DNA of 64,000 bases from Strigamia acuminata (lineage: Eukaryota; Arthropoda; Chilopoda; Geophilomorpha; Linotaeniidae): positions 7,750,001 to 7,814,000 of the forward strand of contig OX442322.1 of assembly GCA_949358305.1 (NCBI GenBank), in the 5' to 3' direction. A program made the position numbers and the translations under genes. This document shows positions 51,586-62,375 of the stretch, piece after piece. The stretch's first letter is position 1. The number at the start of each line of letters is the position of its first letter. The notes beneath the pieces were generated by a model, which had not been told where the DNA came from, searched no databases, and was given only the letters and a program-made list of their open reading frames with translations.

Positions 51586-54500
51586 ATGGCGGAACCTACA
51601 ATGAGAGATCTTCTAACTGAGGATCAAATCGAAGTGCAACAACAACGTTGGGAGTCGCAAGTCACTGCAATGAATCATTTGTTGTCTATATCGGAGAAGA
51701 CAGCAGATCCAGGTGAACTGGAAGCGCTGGTGCAAACTGCGACCCCGAAAGAAACGAGAATAGTCGGTGCGCTGAATGATCTACAGGAATATTCGGACCA
51801 CGGCTATTATCTAGAATGCATTGACAAGCTTGAGACTATGCAAGCAAGAGTGGATCTTCTTCGCACGAGATACGAAATTTCAAAGCGATCACTTCCAACT
51901 TTGGGAGGAAGATTAAATACGTCGACAAGCTCAAACCAGAATACAACCTTGAACGCGACAGCAACGTTTAGAAAAAATTCGAAGCTGCCCAAACTGGATT
52001 CCGTAAAATTCGACGGAGATATTTTGAAGTACAGAACATTCAAAAGCAACTTCGAGACCTCCGTACACAAGGATCCAGACCTGAGTAACATTGAAAAACT
52101 CCAGTATTTACAAACTATGTGTACTGGAGAAGCGGCAATTCTCATCTCAACTTTTCCCCTGATCGAGGAATCCTACGACCTTGCAAGAGAAGAACTCGAA
52201 AGAGATTTTGGTGATGAGGATGCCCAACAAACTGCGTTAATAAAATCAATTCGAGAATTAAAAGCTGTTTCAAGTGTATATCCAACTAAAGCGATAAAAA
52301 CAAATTTGACAAAGATTTCTGCGACTATTAGACTTCTCGAGCAACTAAAAATTCCTATTCAGACTTCCGGAGCTTTCTTATTGCCCGACATAATTAGCAA
52401 GTTTCCAACTTCAATGGCATTAAGATTTTACCAAGTTCACGGAATTCAAAATAAGAACATTGTTACGTTGCTCAATTTCTTTGTGAATGAAGTTGCGATG
52501 GCCGAACGAACTGAAAACGTCTCGGAAAAATCAAAAAAAGACAAGAATGAAAAATCGGACGTAGAGAAAACGAAAGTGAAAGGTTCAATGACCACGTGCG
52601 CAACTACTCAAGACGCCAAGCAGTCTACTAGTGCAAAAACGAAAAGTGAACCAAAATCTGAAAGCAAGAATACGCCTTTCAAGACAAACAAGTGCATTTT
52701 TTGTGAAGATGAACATTTAAACGGCGCTTGCAAAAAGGATTTCGAAATTAACGCGAAAATCGAAATAGTTAAGAAAAACCGACTGTGTTTTAATTGTTTC
52801 AGAACTGGGCATAGAGTGGGAGACTGCAAGGTCAAATTTTCTTGTAAACATTGTGGTGGGCGACACCATTCCACAATATGCAAAAAATCCGAGGTGAAGA
52901 ATTCAACGAGCGCTGCGGAGAAGCCGAAGGAGCCACAAGTAACAACACATGTTTCATGCGCAATCTCGACGACTCTACAACTAATGATCTTCACCGCGGA
53001 CCTCAAAACAAAATCAGGAGGAACTCACAGCATTCGAGGGATGATTGATCCGGGAAGCCATCGATCGTTCATCACAAAAGAATTTGTTGAAAGACTGAAA
53101 CTTAAAAAGTGCGGCAGTGTTTCTGCCACCACACGACGTTTTCATGATTCGTCTCCAGCAGCTACGGACTACGAAGTGTTCAATGTCACACTGCAGAGTA
53201 AAAATGACACTCAAGATTTGAAACTTTCTATGCTTTCTGTGGAAGATTTGCCACGAGTGCAAGGCATTCTGAACTCATCAATGATTGACAAAGTGAAGAA
53301 ACTAAATCTCGAACTTGCTGAAGACCTACCAGCTAAGACTGCTCAAATTGATGTGCTTTTAGGAGTCGACGTGTGGTGGAAGGTCGTTAAGGATGGCAAG
53401 AAAAAGGTAAACGCCGACCTTGGACTCATTAACACAATTTTTGGATGGGTCTTGGCTGGAGCGGCTGGAAACACCAATTTGTTTGAGGATGAGGAAGGAA
53501 TGACAACATGTTGTAATACATGCGACTTAGACATCCAAGAAAAATTGGACAAACTGTGGAACTTGGAAGCAATCGGAATAAATGCGGGAGAAAAAGAATC
53601 CGACTTTATTCGCGATCGATTCGAATCAACTACAAAGCGTCTAGACGATGGACGTTATGAAGTCATGCTGCCATTCAATGGTCAGGAAGTCGACTTGGAG
53701 TCCAATTGGGAATTGGCCATGAATCAACTGGCCAACACGCTCAAAAGAATAGATGCCAACAAAGACTACAAAAAACGTTACGACGAGTCCATGTGGCAAT
53801 ATATTCACGAAAATCACGCGGAGGAAGTCCCAAAAGAAGAGCGTTTTTTGAAGAAAGGAACCTACAATATACCTCACCACCCTGTAATCAAGGAGGATCG
53901 AGACACGACGAAATTTCGAGTAGTGTTCAACGCGTCTTCATCCAAGAAGGGGAAACTTTCCCTCAATGACTGTTTATTTCTGGGACCTTCCCTTAATCCA
54001 GACTTAATACTCGTTATTGTGAGATTCCGTCTCTATTGTATTCCAATAATAGCAGACATTAAGCAAGCGTTCCTCCAAGTAATGATCAACCCTACTCAAA
54101 CAAACTTTCTACGTTTTTTGTGGGTCGCTCGTGACTATTTCAAAGAGCCATACTCATGGCAAAATTTGTGGAATAATCTAATGGTTCTGCGAATGATTGT
54201 CGTGCCATTTGGCGTCATTTCTTCTCCATTCCTCTTGTGTGCGACGATTAGGAAACAAGCGAAACAATTTGAAGAAACTCATGCAAAAGAAGTCGACGCA
54301 CTCGATGATGGAATCTTCATGGATGATTTGACGTCAGGAGGAGATTTTACAGCCGACACAACATCACATTGCGAGAAACTGAAAATGATATTAGACGACG
54401 GAAAGCTTCCCCTCGTAAAGTGGGCGACCTCAAGCAAGGACGTCTTCAACAATTTGAAAAAAGAAGGTTTTCATATGCGAGGAGAGGAGTTTTTGGACTT

Positions 54501-56826
54501 AGGAATTATAAAAATGCTTGGAATATTGTGGAACACGGCAGAAGATGTCATGATGTTTAACATTCCGACCATTAAAAAAATTCCGAATACAAAGCGAGAA
54601 GTTGTTTCATTAATGGCTTCCATATTCGATCCAATGGGACTCATTGCTCCTGTTGTGCTTCAAATGAAACTGCTAGTTCAAGCAATCTGGATTAGGACAA
54701 AAAACTGGGATGAAAAGATTCTTGACTCAGAGAAAAAAGAAGTCGAAGAGTGGAGTCAAGACATACAAAAATTAAAAGAATTGAAAGTACAACGTTGGCT
54801 GCAGACTTATTCCGGTCAAGACATCACTTTAGAAGTTTTCTGTGACGCAAGCACAAAGGCATTTGGCTGTTCCATTTTTGTCGTCAATCTAGAGGGCAAA
54901 AGAACTTTATTGTTGAGTAAATGTCGTATTGCGCCGACGAAAAAAGTGACTCTTCCTCGACTTGAATTAACTGCAGCAGTGGTTGGAGTGCGAATGACCA
55001 AGTACCTGTTAGAAAACTTTCTTCCCGGTTACCCGGTCACTGAGGTGAAATACTACTCGGACTCCACCATAACTCTAGCCTGGATAAATTTGGACAAGAA
55101 CGTATGGAAGCCATACGTCTCAAACCGTGTTCAAGAAATTATTTCTTCCACCAAACCCGAACAATGGTCTCACGTACCAACGGAATTTAACCCAGCAGAT
55201 TTATTGACTCGACCACATAACTCAAAAACATTGATGCAAAATAAACTCTGGTGGTTTGGAGTTGATGTCTCAAAACTAGAAAAAACAGAAATTATACAAG
55301 AGATTCTTCCAGAAGAGGAACGAAAAATTGTAGTGATGACTATTCAAGTTAAGGAAAGTTTTATTGGACAATTTTTCAAACGTTTCCGGAATTACAACAA
55401 ACTTTTGAGAGTTTTTTCGTATATTTTGCGATGGAAAAACAAACTTTTGCGCGGTGAGCCTCTCTCGCCACTCGAGTTAGAGGACAACCAATTGAAGATC
55501 CTGCAATTTTCCCAGAAACTACATTTTTCTGAGGAGATTGATGATGTGAAAAACAAAAGAGAACTGTCTAAACATTCCACCCTACGCAATTTCGAGCTCT
55601 TCATTGACGAGGACGGATTACTTCGACTTCGTAGCCGCTTGAAAAAATCTTTATTGACATTTGATGAGGTTTATCCAATTATCTTGCATTATGATAGTTG
55701 GATAACAAGACTGTTAATTAAAAAAGTGCATTTGGAGTTGCTTCATGGTGACATAAGCGAAACCTTGTATCACCTACGCGAACGATTTTGGATTATTAGA
55801 GGAAGAAGAACAATTCAGACAGTTATAAGAGAATGTGAAATTTGCAGACGAGGAAAACTTGCACGCAACAACCCTTCAACGGGTGACCTTCCTGCTGAAC
55901 GTGTGACGCCAGCGGCGCCATTCCAAAACACAGGAGTGGACCACTTGGGTCCCATTTATGTCGGCAGCAACAAGAAGGAAAAGAAAAAAGTTTACATCTT
56001 GCTTTTCACGTGTATGGTGACCCGTTCCATACATTTAGAAGTTTCAGAGGACCTTTCTGTGCCAAAGTTTTTGCTTGCAATGAGAAGATTTGGGGCACGC
56101 CACGGATACCCCGGGAAGATTTTCTCTGACAACAGTAAGACGTTTGAGCGCGGAAGCCTCGAATTACAATCATGGGGGAAACTCATCGGTCATAATGACG
56201 TGAAAACATTCCTATCTGAAAAAAGGGTGCTCTGGACATTCATCCCACCGCTTTCTCCATGGATGGGCGGAGCGTGGGAGCGTCTAGTCCGCTCTGTCAA
56301 AGATAAACTTCGAAAGACATTGTTGCGCAGCACCGTAGACTTAGAAACTCTCCAAACTTTGGCTCTGGAAATTAGTTCAGTGCTAAATTCACGACCCTTA
56401 AGTTATGTCCCCGACAGTGTTGATGGTGGTAGAATTTTGGCACCTGAAAACTTTCTAACCGGAGGTATGCCTAAATACGTAATAAACAAACAATTGAGTG
56501 CAATTAAAAAATCCGATTTGAGAAAACTGGACATTAAACGACGCCAATTTATTTGGGAGTTCTGGAAAATTTGGAAAAAGAGTTACCTCATGCAATTGAG
56601 GAATTTTTATGAATCCAAAGGTGATAAGTTCTTCAAAAACCCTAAAGTAGACCAAATAGTGCTTCTAGAAAAAATGGGTACTAACCCATATTTTTGGCCA
56701 CTTGCCAGGATAAAAGAAATTTTTCCCGGTGAGGATGGTCAAATCCGTGTGATAAAAGTTGTGCTACCCGATGGACGTGAGTTAAAAAGGTCAGTCAAGC
56801 ATGTGAGAGCCCTAGAACTTGAGTGA
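51586..56826 (+). CDS. BEL-B2 Gag-Pol polyprotein (BEL/Pao), intact
   Basis: A 1746-codon frame collinear with BEL-A and clearly similar along its whole length. Gag fingers CIFC at 370 and CFNC at 401, protease Asp 488 (DPGS), reverse transcriptase FMDD 911-914, RNase H Asp 1087 with its Glu and Asp at about 1127 and 1159, integrase H2C2 finger and Asp 1452, Asp 1515, Glu 1565. The start is chosen by match to the BEL-A and BEL-B1 N-termini and follows a GAGAGGACAGAGAGA purine run. The stop is 60 bp before the 3' LTR. No frame damage is seen; with near-identical LTRs and no later insertion it is the best candidate in the window for an active BEL element. Confidence 0.97.
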   Translation: MAEPTMRDLLTEDQIEVQQQRWESQVTAMNHLLSISEKTADPGELEALVQTATPKETRIVGALNDLQEYSDHGYYLECIDKLETMQARVDLLRTRYEISKRSLPTLGGRLNTSTSSNQNTTLNATATFRKNSKLPKLDSVKFDGDILKYRTFKSNFETSVHKDPDLSNIEKLQYLQTMCTGEAAILISTFPLIEESYDLAREELERDFGDEDAQQTALIKSIRELKAVSSVYPTKAIKTNLTKISATIRLLEQLKIPIQTSGAFLLPDIISKFPTSMALRFYQVHGIQNKNIVTLLNFFVNEVAMAERTENVSEKSKKDKNEKSDVEKTKVKGSMTTCATTQDAKQSTSAKTKSEPKSESKNTPFKTNKCIFCEDEHLNGACKKDFEINAKIEIVKKNRLCFNCFRTGHRVGDCKVKFSCKHCGGRHHSTICKKSEVKNSTSAAEKPKEPQVTTHVSCAISTTLQLMIFTADLKTKSGGTHSIRGMIDPGSHRSFITKEFVERLKLKKCGSVSATTRRFHDSSPAATDYEVFNVTLQSKNDTQDLKLSMLSVEDLPRVQGILNSSMIDKVKKLNLELAEDLPAKTAQIDVLLGVDVWWKVVKDGKKKVNADLGLINTIFGWVLAGAAGNTNLFEDEEGMTTCCNTCDLDIQEKLDKLWNLEAIGINAGEKESDFIRDRFESTTKRLDDGRYEVMLPFNGQEVDLESNWELAMNQLANTLKRIDANKDYKKRYDESMWQYIHENHAEEVPKEERFLKKGTYNIPHHPVIKEDRDTTKFRVVFNASSSKKGKLSLNDCLFLGPSLNPDLILVIVRFRLYCIPIIADIKQAFLQVMINPTQTNFLRFLWVARDYFKEPYSWQNLWNNLMVLRMIVVPFGVISSPFLLCATIRKQAKQFEETHAKEVDALDDGIFMDDLTSGGDFTADTTSHCEKLKMILDDGKLPLVKWATSSKDVFNNLKKEGFHMRGEEFLDLGIIKMLGILWNTAEDVMMFNIPTIKKIPNTKREVVSLMASIFDPMGLIAPVVLQMKLLVQAIWIRTKNWDEKILDSEKKEVEEWSQDIQKLKELKVQRWLQTYSGQDITLEVFCDASTKAFGCSIFVVNLEGKRTLLLSKCRIAPTKKVTLPRLELTAAVVGVRMTKYLLENFLPGYPVTEVKYYSDSTITLAWINLDKNVWKPYVSNRVQEIISSTKPEQWSHVPTEFNPADLLTRPHNSKTLMQNKLWWFGVDVSKLEKTEIIQEILPEEERKIVVMTIQVKESFIGQFFKRFRNYNKLLRVFSYILRWKNKLLRGEPLSPLELEDNQLKILQFSQKLHFSEEIDDVKNKRELSKHSTLRNFELFIDEDGLLRLRSRLKKSLLTFDEVYPIILHYDSWITRLLIKKVHLELLHGDISETLYHLRERFWIIRGRRTIQTVIRECEICRRGKLARNNPSTGDLPAERVTPAAPFQNTGVDHLGPIYVGSNKKEKKKVYILLFTCMVTRSIHLEVSEDLSVPKFLLAMRRFGARHGYPGKIFSDNSKTFERGSLELQSWGKLIGHNDVKTFLSEKRVLWTFIPPLSPWMGGAWERLVRSVKDKLRKTLLRSTVDLETLQTLALEISSVLNSRPLSYVPDSVDGGRILAPENFLTGGMPKYVINKQLSAIKKSDLRKLDIKRRQFIWEFWKIWKKSYLMQLRNFYESKGDKFFKNPKVDQIVLLEKMGTNPYFWPLARIKEIFPGEDGQIRVIKVVLPDGRELKRSVKHVRALELE

Positions 56827-56886
56827 TTTTTCTTTTGTGAATTTTTTGTGTGGTTCTCCTTCTCTGTCCTTTCGCCGGCAATTCGT
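56827..56886 (+). promoter_or_regulatory. BEL-B2 pre-LTR pyrimidine tract
   Basis: TTCTCCTTCTCTGTCCTTTCG followed by CCGGCAATTCGT directly before the 3' LTR. Same layout as BEL-A (10852-10904). No polypurine tract is seen. Confidence 0.6.
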
Positions 56887-58397
56887 TGTTGCAAGCAACG
56901 TGGAAATATTTTAGAAATTGCATTTATTACTGTGTTTTATGTCATAATAAATATTCATAGTGTAGTGGAATTAATGCCTATTATTTTCATTTATTGCATT
57001 TCAGGTTTTATCTTATTAAAACATTTTCTAGTGTTTTCAGTATTTTTAGTGTCTTTTGTGTTGATATTACATTTTAATTTACTGTTATTTCAAGTGTTTT
57101 CAAAGCTTTGTGTCTTATCTCATTGATTTCTTATGCATTTTCATGATTTACGGCATTTTTAAGTACATTCGTCGAAGTGCAGTTCAGTTACGCTACACGC
57201 GTGACGTCATTTTTCCATTACTAGTCTCGTTTCGTTAGAACTTCTAACGCTTCGTTCTATACTTTCCGAGTTGTTAAGAATTCTATTTACAATTGCTTTA
57301 TACTAATTAAAGTCTGCTCTTTCGACTGGTGTGCTTTATTATTGCCTAAGTGTTTTCGTTTCGTCAGTGCGAACGTTCGTTGTCGGCCACCGCATGGGCG
57401 CGGCCGATAATGTTCGGTTCGTGCGGCTTACGATCTATTTCAAAGTGTTGTGTTGAATAAATAGTGTGATTTTGTGCAGGAAATAACATTTCCTAATTTT
57501 ATTTAACATTCCTATGTGGTTTTTATAAACATTCTGTGTATCTAATTTCAAATGTACTGGTTTTACCGCCAATATGACGTTCGAGGCCGCCATGTTGGAA
57601 TTTATCGGTAATTCGTTTTTGTTTCAATTTGTTTGCGATGTATATTGATTGAATTGATTATACTATTCCATTACGATGTTTTTTAACCTGAATTCTTATG
57701 TTATTTTGTGTTTTAAAGCCATTTTAAATTCAAATCTTACGGTTTCGTCATCATACTTGTTTGTGATTGGCTATCGCGATCGTCTGCTACACGATCATTG
57801 TTTTGTGCTTCGTTTTCATTGTTTTACTTATTGAATCGAATTGTTATGATTAGCTTTTTTATTCACTGCATTCTTGCGGTCATTTTGATATATTACAAAC
57901 TGTAATCCGTGCTAATTTCACAATTTGTCAACTTTGCCTGTATTTCGTTTTCCTCCGTTGCCATGACAACGGAGAATTTTGTGTCTGTATTTCGCCGCTA
58001 ATCGGCTTGGCGCGTGCCATTTTCGGTATTGCGCATGTGCGGCTCCCTTGAGGGCCAATTACATTCGTGTATTTTATTCAGTTTTCATCTAACCGTTCAT
58101 TAAAGAAGTTGTTGAATTTTAGCTCGTGTTTAACTTTATTTCCGCCATCTTTTCCAATGTGTCGGGAGTAGTTAATCTCTTTTCCCCGCTGGCTTATGGA
58201 TAAACAAGCACTCGGATACCTTTCAACAGTGCTCTCGTTTGCTTTCTCCTCATGCAACAATGGATTCGGGAGTGATTATTGTGGTTTCCAGCACGGTTTA
58301 TGTACGTACTTTGCTATACGATCATCAAATCTTAGTGGCGGGAATTTCAAACCGCAAATGCCCATTTCTTCTATATTTGTGTTGACCGACCGCAACA
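56887..58397 (+). repeat. BEL-B2 3' LTR (1511 bp)
   Basis: Same length as 49069-50579 with about two substitutions noticed (a T/C near 57662 and a C/T near 58378). Inr 58078-58083. Confidence 0.96.
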
Positions 58398-59497
58398 CGA
58401 CGAAGCTTACCCTATTCTATTACACCCTGACAGCTGGGTCACCAAACTGATCATTAGACGAGCTCACCTGCAGTTGTTGCACGGTGACCTTAGCGAGACA
58501 CTTTATCATGTCCGAGATCGCTATTGGGTGATACGAGGTCGAAGAACAGTTAAGTCTGTGATTCGTAGCTGCCTAACCTGTAGGAAGGAACGATTAGGAC
58601 GTCATAATCCTTCTACTGGCGATCCTCCTATGGAGAGAGTTACGCCGGCAGCTCCGTTTCAAAACACGGGCATAGATCACCTCGGACCATTGAAAATCAC
58701 GAGTAAGGAAAAGGACAAAAAGGTATACGGTCGAGAAGTTTCTGTTGGCGTTCCGTCGTTTTGGCGCTCGATTCGGTTATCCGGCGAAGGTCTTCTCGGA
58801 CAATTCGAAGACCTTCGAGCGGGGTAGCCAAGAGATTCAATCGTGGGGGAAGTTATTGTGTAAGGACGGGATAAAGACATTGCTTTCGGAAAAGCGAATA
58901 GTCTGGTCTTTTATCCCACCTCTCTCGCCATGGGCGGGCGGAGCTTGGGAAAGGCTCGTCCGTTCCGTGAAGGACAAGCTACGGAAGACGTTGCTTTGCC
59001 ATACAGTCGATTTGCAAACGTTACAGACACTGTCGGCGGAAGTCAGTTTGGTACTGAACTCGCGTCCTCTCTCTTACGTACACGAGGAACCTGACGGGGG
59101 CCGCGTCATTTCACCCGAAAACTTCTTAACAGGAGGTATGCCGAAGTTTGTTATAAATCGACCATTGCACGCCATTCGTAGAAAGGATTTACTGCGTCTA
59201 GAGAAGAAGCGGAGACTTCACCTCTGGGAGTTTTGGAGGCTTTGGAAGGAAAGCTACTTAAAACAGCTCCGGAACTTCCACGAGGTGAAGGGGGATTCCG
59301 CATACAAAAATCCAGAAGTTGGACAAGTGGTTTTGCTGGAGAAAGTAGGAAGCAATCCCTATTTCTGGCCTCTTGCCCGTATCACCGAGGTCATGCCCGG
59401 GGAAGACGGTCTCGTTCGAGTCGTACGTGTGCTTTCGTCAAACGGCAAAGAATACAGACGATCGGTCAAACACGTACGGGCGTTGGAGCTGGACTAG
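58398..59497 (+). pseudogene. BEL-C1 integrase region (frameshifted)
   Basis: Continues BEL-C1 after the BEL-B2 insertion. It encodes the H2C2 finger (about 58465-58590) and the first catalytic Asp (58675-58677, TGIDH). Near 58725 about 65 bp are missing relative to BEL-A/B, removing some 22 residues between the first and second catalytic Asp and shifting the frame. The second Asp (58799-58801) and the Glu (58949-58951) are in the new frame, which runs to a stop at 59495-59497. The integrase is thus broken independently of the insertions. The C-terminal region after the core is otherwise well conserved. Confidence 0.92.
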
Positions 59498-59547
59498 AGC
59501 GCCGGACCTTTCGGCCGGCTGTTCTCTTCTTTTTCGGCTGGCAGCGA
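59498..59547 (+). promoter_or_regulatory. BEL-C1 pre-LTR pyrimidine tract
   Basis: After the stop, GTTCTCTTCTTTTTCGGCTG then GCAGCGA abuts the LTR. The same layout occurs in TR-D (minus strand of 14139-14163). The reverse-complement copy is 62326-62375. Confidence 0.6.
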
Positions 59548-60821
59548 TGTTGCGAGCAGGAACGCAACAAAAAGATTTAGAAGTTTTCCACGTTTTGGCT
59601 TCTGAAAAGAAGATTTGACTTTTTAATTTGCTTTTTAGTTTTTGACACAAGTTGGAGACATATCTGAGATGTCCGGTTGTTTGGCTGACCAGCGGTCTTG
59701 TTTGGTGATGTCCTTGACGGTCGTCATGCTGCCAGTCGCACCTGGATTGGTCGGGAGATGTGTTGTCGGTCACTTGTGGTCGTTTTGATGTGATCGTTTT
59801 AGTGGTTTAGTAATTCTGTGTATTAGTTTAAGAATTATTAGAGTTGTTTTGAGATAGGCATATTTTATTTGATTGTTGTTTACCTTTTGCTTGATGTTTT
59901 AGGGGGTCAGCGACTTTCCAAGACGTGAGGCAGCAGGTGGCGAGCGGCTTAAAGCTCCCGTGACAGTTGACGGCATTTGGACGCATCGGATCCGCGTGTG
60001 TGTCTAGAGCGGCGTCGATACGCCTTGGTTTGGACTCTCGTTCGAGTCCCCACGCTGTTTGGAAGGTCCTTGCGTCGATGTCTGGTCAAGGGCGGCTATG
60101 GAAGTCTGTCTGGCTCGCTCCTGTTCGCCTGCACAGCTGTTAGCAAGTTGCTGTGCCGCCATCTTGCATGATGAGCGGTTGGCTTTTGTCTTTGAGAAGG
60201 GAAGTTGGCTTTCCTCTGGAACTAAGAATGGGAATTGTTAATACTTGTTTATTTATGTATTTTATGCCTCTAATAGATGTTAAGTTTAAGCTTTTATTAC
60301 TTGTTATCAATTTGATGTAAAAGGGGTAAGTTTGAGACACTTAGCGCCCTCTTTGGAGGCAATAAGTTATTTATAATGAGTAATTGTCATTTGTAGTTAA
60401 GCCTATTTTTTAGCGCCATTGTTCACGGTTGCTAGGCGCTTGTTGTTGCTAGGTTGAGAGTGAGTTACTGTTGTTACTAGCTGTTGCTAGAAGAAGCTTG
60501 TTATGGTTGATTTAGAATAAATAAGTTGTTATTCTTTTCTCTTTCTTTGATGTTCTTCCTTTGGATTATTTCTGAAATGAGTTCCCAGAGAATGAGTGAG
60601 TAGAGAGCCAAGCTGACTCTCCTCCTCCTTGAAGACACATTTGCTTGCCCATTAGCTGAGATGTTTTTCCCATTTGATCTACTGGTTGAGAACTAGGCCT
60701 AATGCTAGACCTAACGCTTTCTGCTGCTGGAATTTCTACTATACGATCATGGAGGCGCAACAGGACAGTTGCCTATGAATGTACCACGCGACTTCCGAGT
60801 TCGACATGTCTGTTTGCAACA
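59548..60821 (+). repeat. BEL-C1 3' LTR (1274 bp)
   Basis: Starts TGTTGCGAGCAGGAACGCAACA, itself a terminal inverted repeat, and ends GCAACA. It contains a perfect YY1-type site GCCGCCATCTTGC (60155-60167), AATAAA (60516-60521), and a tRNA-like A box (59938-59947) and B box (60039-60050). Its inverted partner is 61052-62325, same length. Confidence 0.93.
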
Positions 60822-61051
60822 ACATTGCCTGCAGTTGAAGGTAAGTCCTCAGCTAACTCAAACCCCAAATCTTTCACCTTTCTAATCGTTTCTGGGCTGG
60901 CTATACCATACACATGTGGTAAACTCTTTGCGCTTAAAGCTGTCACCTTGAGCTCTTTGGCTCCGTGTCGAGACTGAAGCAAGACTTTATATACGTCATA
61001 AGACGTTGACCCTGCGTTCTCCTCATTGAGACGTTGGGCTGTGGCCTCTAT
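60822..61051 (-). pseudogene. BEL-C3 gag-protease fragment between two facing LTRs
   Basis: 230 bp matching the minus-strand equivalent of about 46586-46815 of BEL-C1 (the region after the protease Asp). I found one difference across the 230 bp. It is the target into which BEL-C1 (left) and BEL-C2 (right) are inserted tail to tail, or a product of cDNA self-integration. The rest of this third copy is not in the window. Confidence 0.88.
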
Positions 61052-62325
61052 TGTTGCAAACAGACATGTCGAACTCGGAAGTTGCGTGGTACATTCATAG
61101 GCAACTGTCCTGTTGCGCCTCCATGATCGTATAGTAGAAATTCCAGCAGCAGAAAGCGTTAGGCCTAGCATTAGGCCTAGTTCTCAACCAGTAGATCAAA
61201 TGGGAAAAACATCTCAGCTAATGGGCAAGCAAATGTGTCTTCAAGGAGGAGGAGAGTCAGCTTGGCTCTCTACTCACTCATTCTCTGGGAACTCATTTCA
61301 GAAATAATCCAAAGGAAGAACATCAAAGAAAGAGAAAAGAATAACAACTTATTTATTCTAAATCAACCATAACAAGCTTCTTCTAGCAACAGCTAGTAAC
61401 AACAGTAACTCACTCTCAACCTAGCAACAACAAGCGCCTAGCAACCGTGAACAATGGCGCTAAAAAATAGGCTTAACTACAAATGACAATTACTCATTAT
61501 AAATAACTTATTGCCTCCAAAGAGGGCGCTAAGTGTCTCAAACTTACCCCTTTTACATCAAATTGATAACAAGTAATAAAAGCTTAAACTTAACATCTAT
61601 TAGAGGCATAAAATACATAAATAAACAAGTATTAACAATTCCCATTCTTAGTTCCAGAGGAAAGCCAACTTCCCTTCTCAAAGACAAAAGCCAACCGCTC
61701 ATCATGCAAGATGGCGGCACAGCAACTTGCTAACAGCTGTGCAGGCGAACAGGAGCGAGCCAGACAGACTTCCATAGCCGCCCTTGACCAGACATCGACG
61801 CAAGGACCTTCCAAACAGCGTGGGGACTCGAACGAGAGTCCAAACCAAGGCGTATCGACGCCGCTCTAGACACACACGCGGATCCGATGCGTCCAAATGC
61901 CGTCAACTGTCACGGGAGCTTTAAGCCGCTCGCCACCTGCTGCCTCACGTCTTGGAAAGTCGCTGACCCCCTAAAACATCAAGCAAAAGGTAAACAACAA
62001 TCAAATAAAATATGCCTATCTCAAAACAACTCTAATAATTCTTAAACTAATACACAGAATTACTAAACCACTAAAACGATCACATCAAAACGACCACAAG
62101 TGACCGACAACACATCTCCCGACCAATCCAGGTGCAACTGGCAGCATGACGACCGTCAAGGACATCACCAAACAAGACCGCTGGTCAGCCAAACAACCGG
62201 ACATCTCAGATATGTCTCCAACTTGTGTCAAAAACTAAAAAGCAAATTAAAAAGTCAAATCTTCTTTTCAGAAGCCAAAACGTGGAAAACTTCTAAATCT
62301 TTTTGTTGCGTTCCTGCTCGCAACA
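61052..62325 (-). repeat. BEL-C2 3' LTR (1274 bp)
   Basis: Reverse complement of 59548-60821 with no length change and few substitutions. The YY1-type and tRNA-like boxes are conserved (B box at 61823-61834). Confidence 0.93.
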
Positions 62326-62375
62326 TCGCTGCCAGCCGAAAAAGAAGAGAACAGCCGGCCGAAAGGTCCGGCGCT

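Larger units (their letters stand above)
49069..58397 (+). mobile_element. BEL-B2, complete BEL/Pao element
   Basis: 9329 bp: LTRs 49069-50579 and 56887-58397 (both 1511 bp, about two differences seen), leader 50580-51585, polyprotein 51586-56826, pyrimidine tract 56827-56886. Duplication CGAC. It interrupts BEL-C1 and nothing is inserted in it. It is the only uninterrupted BEL element in the window. Confidence 0.96.
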
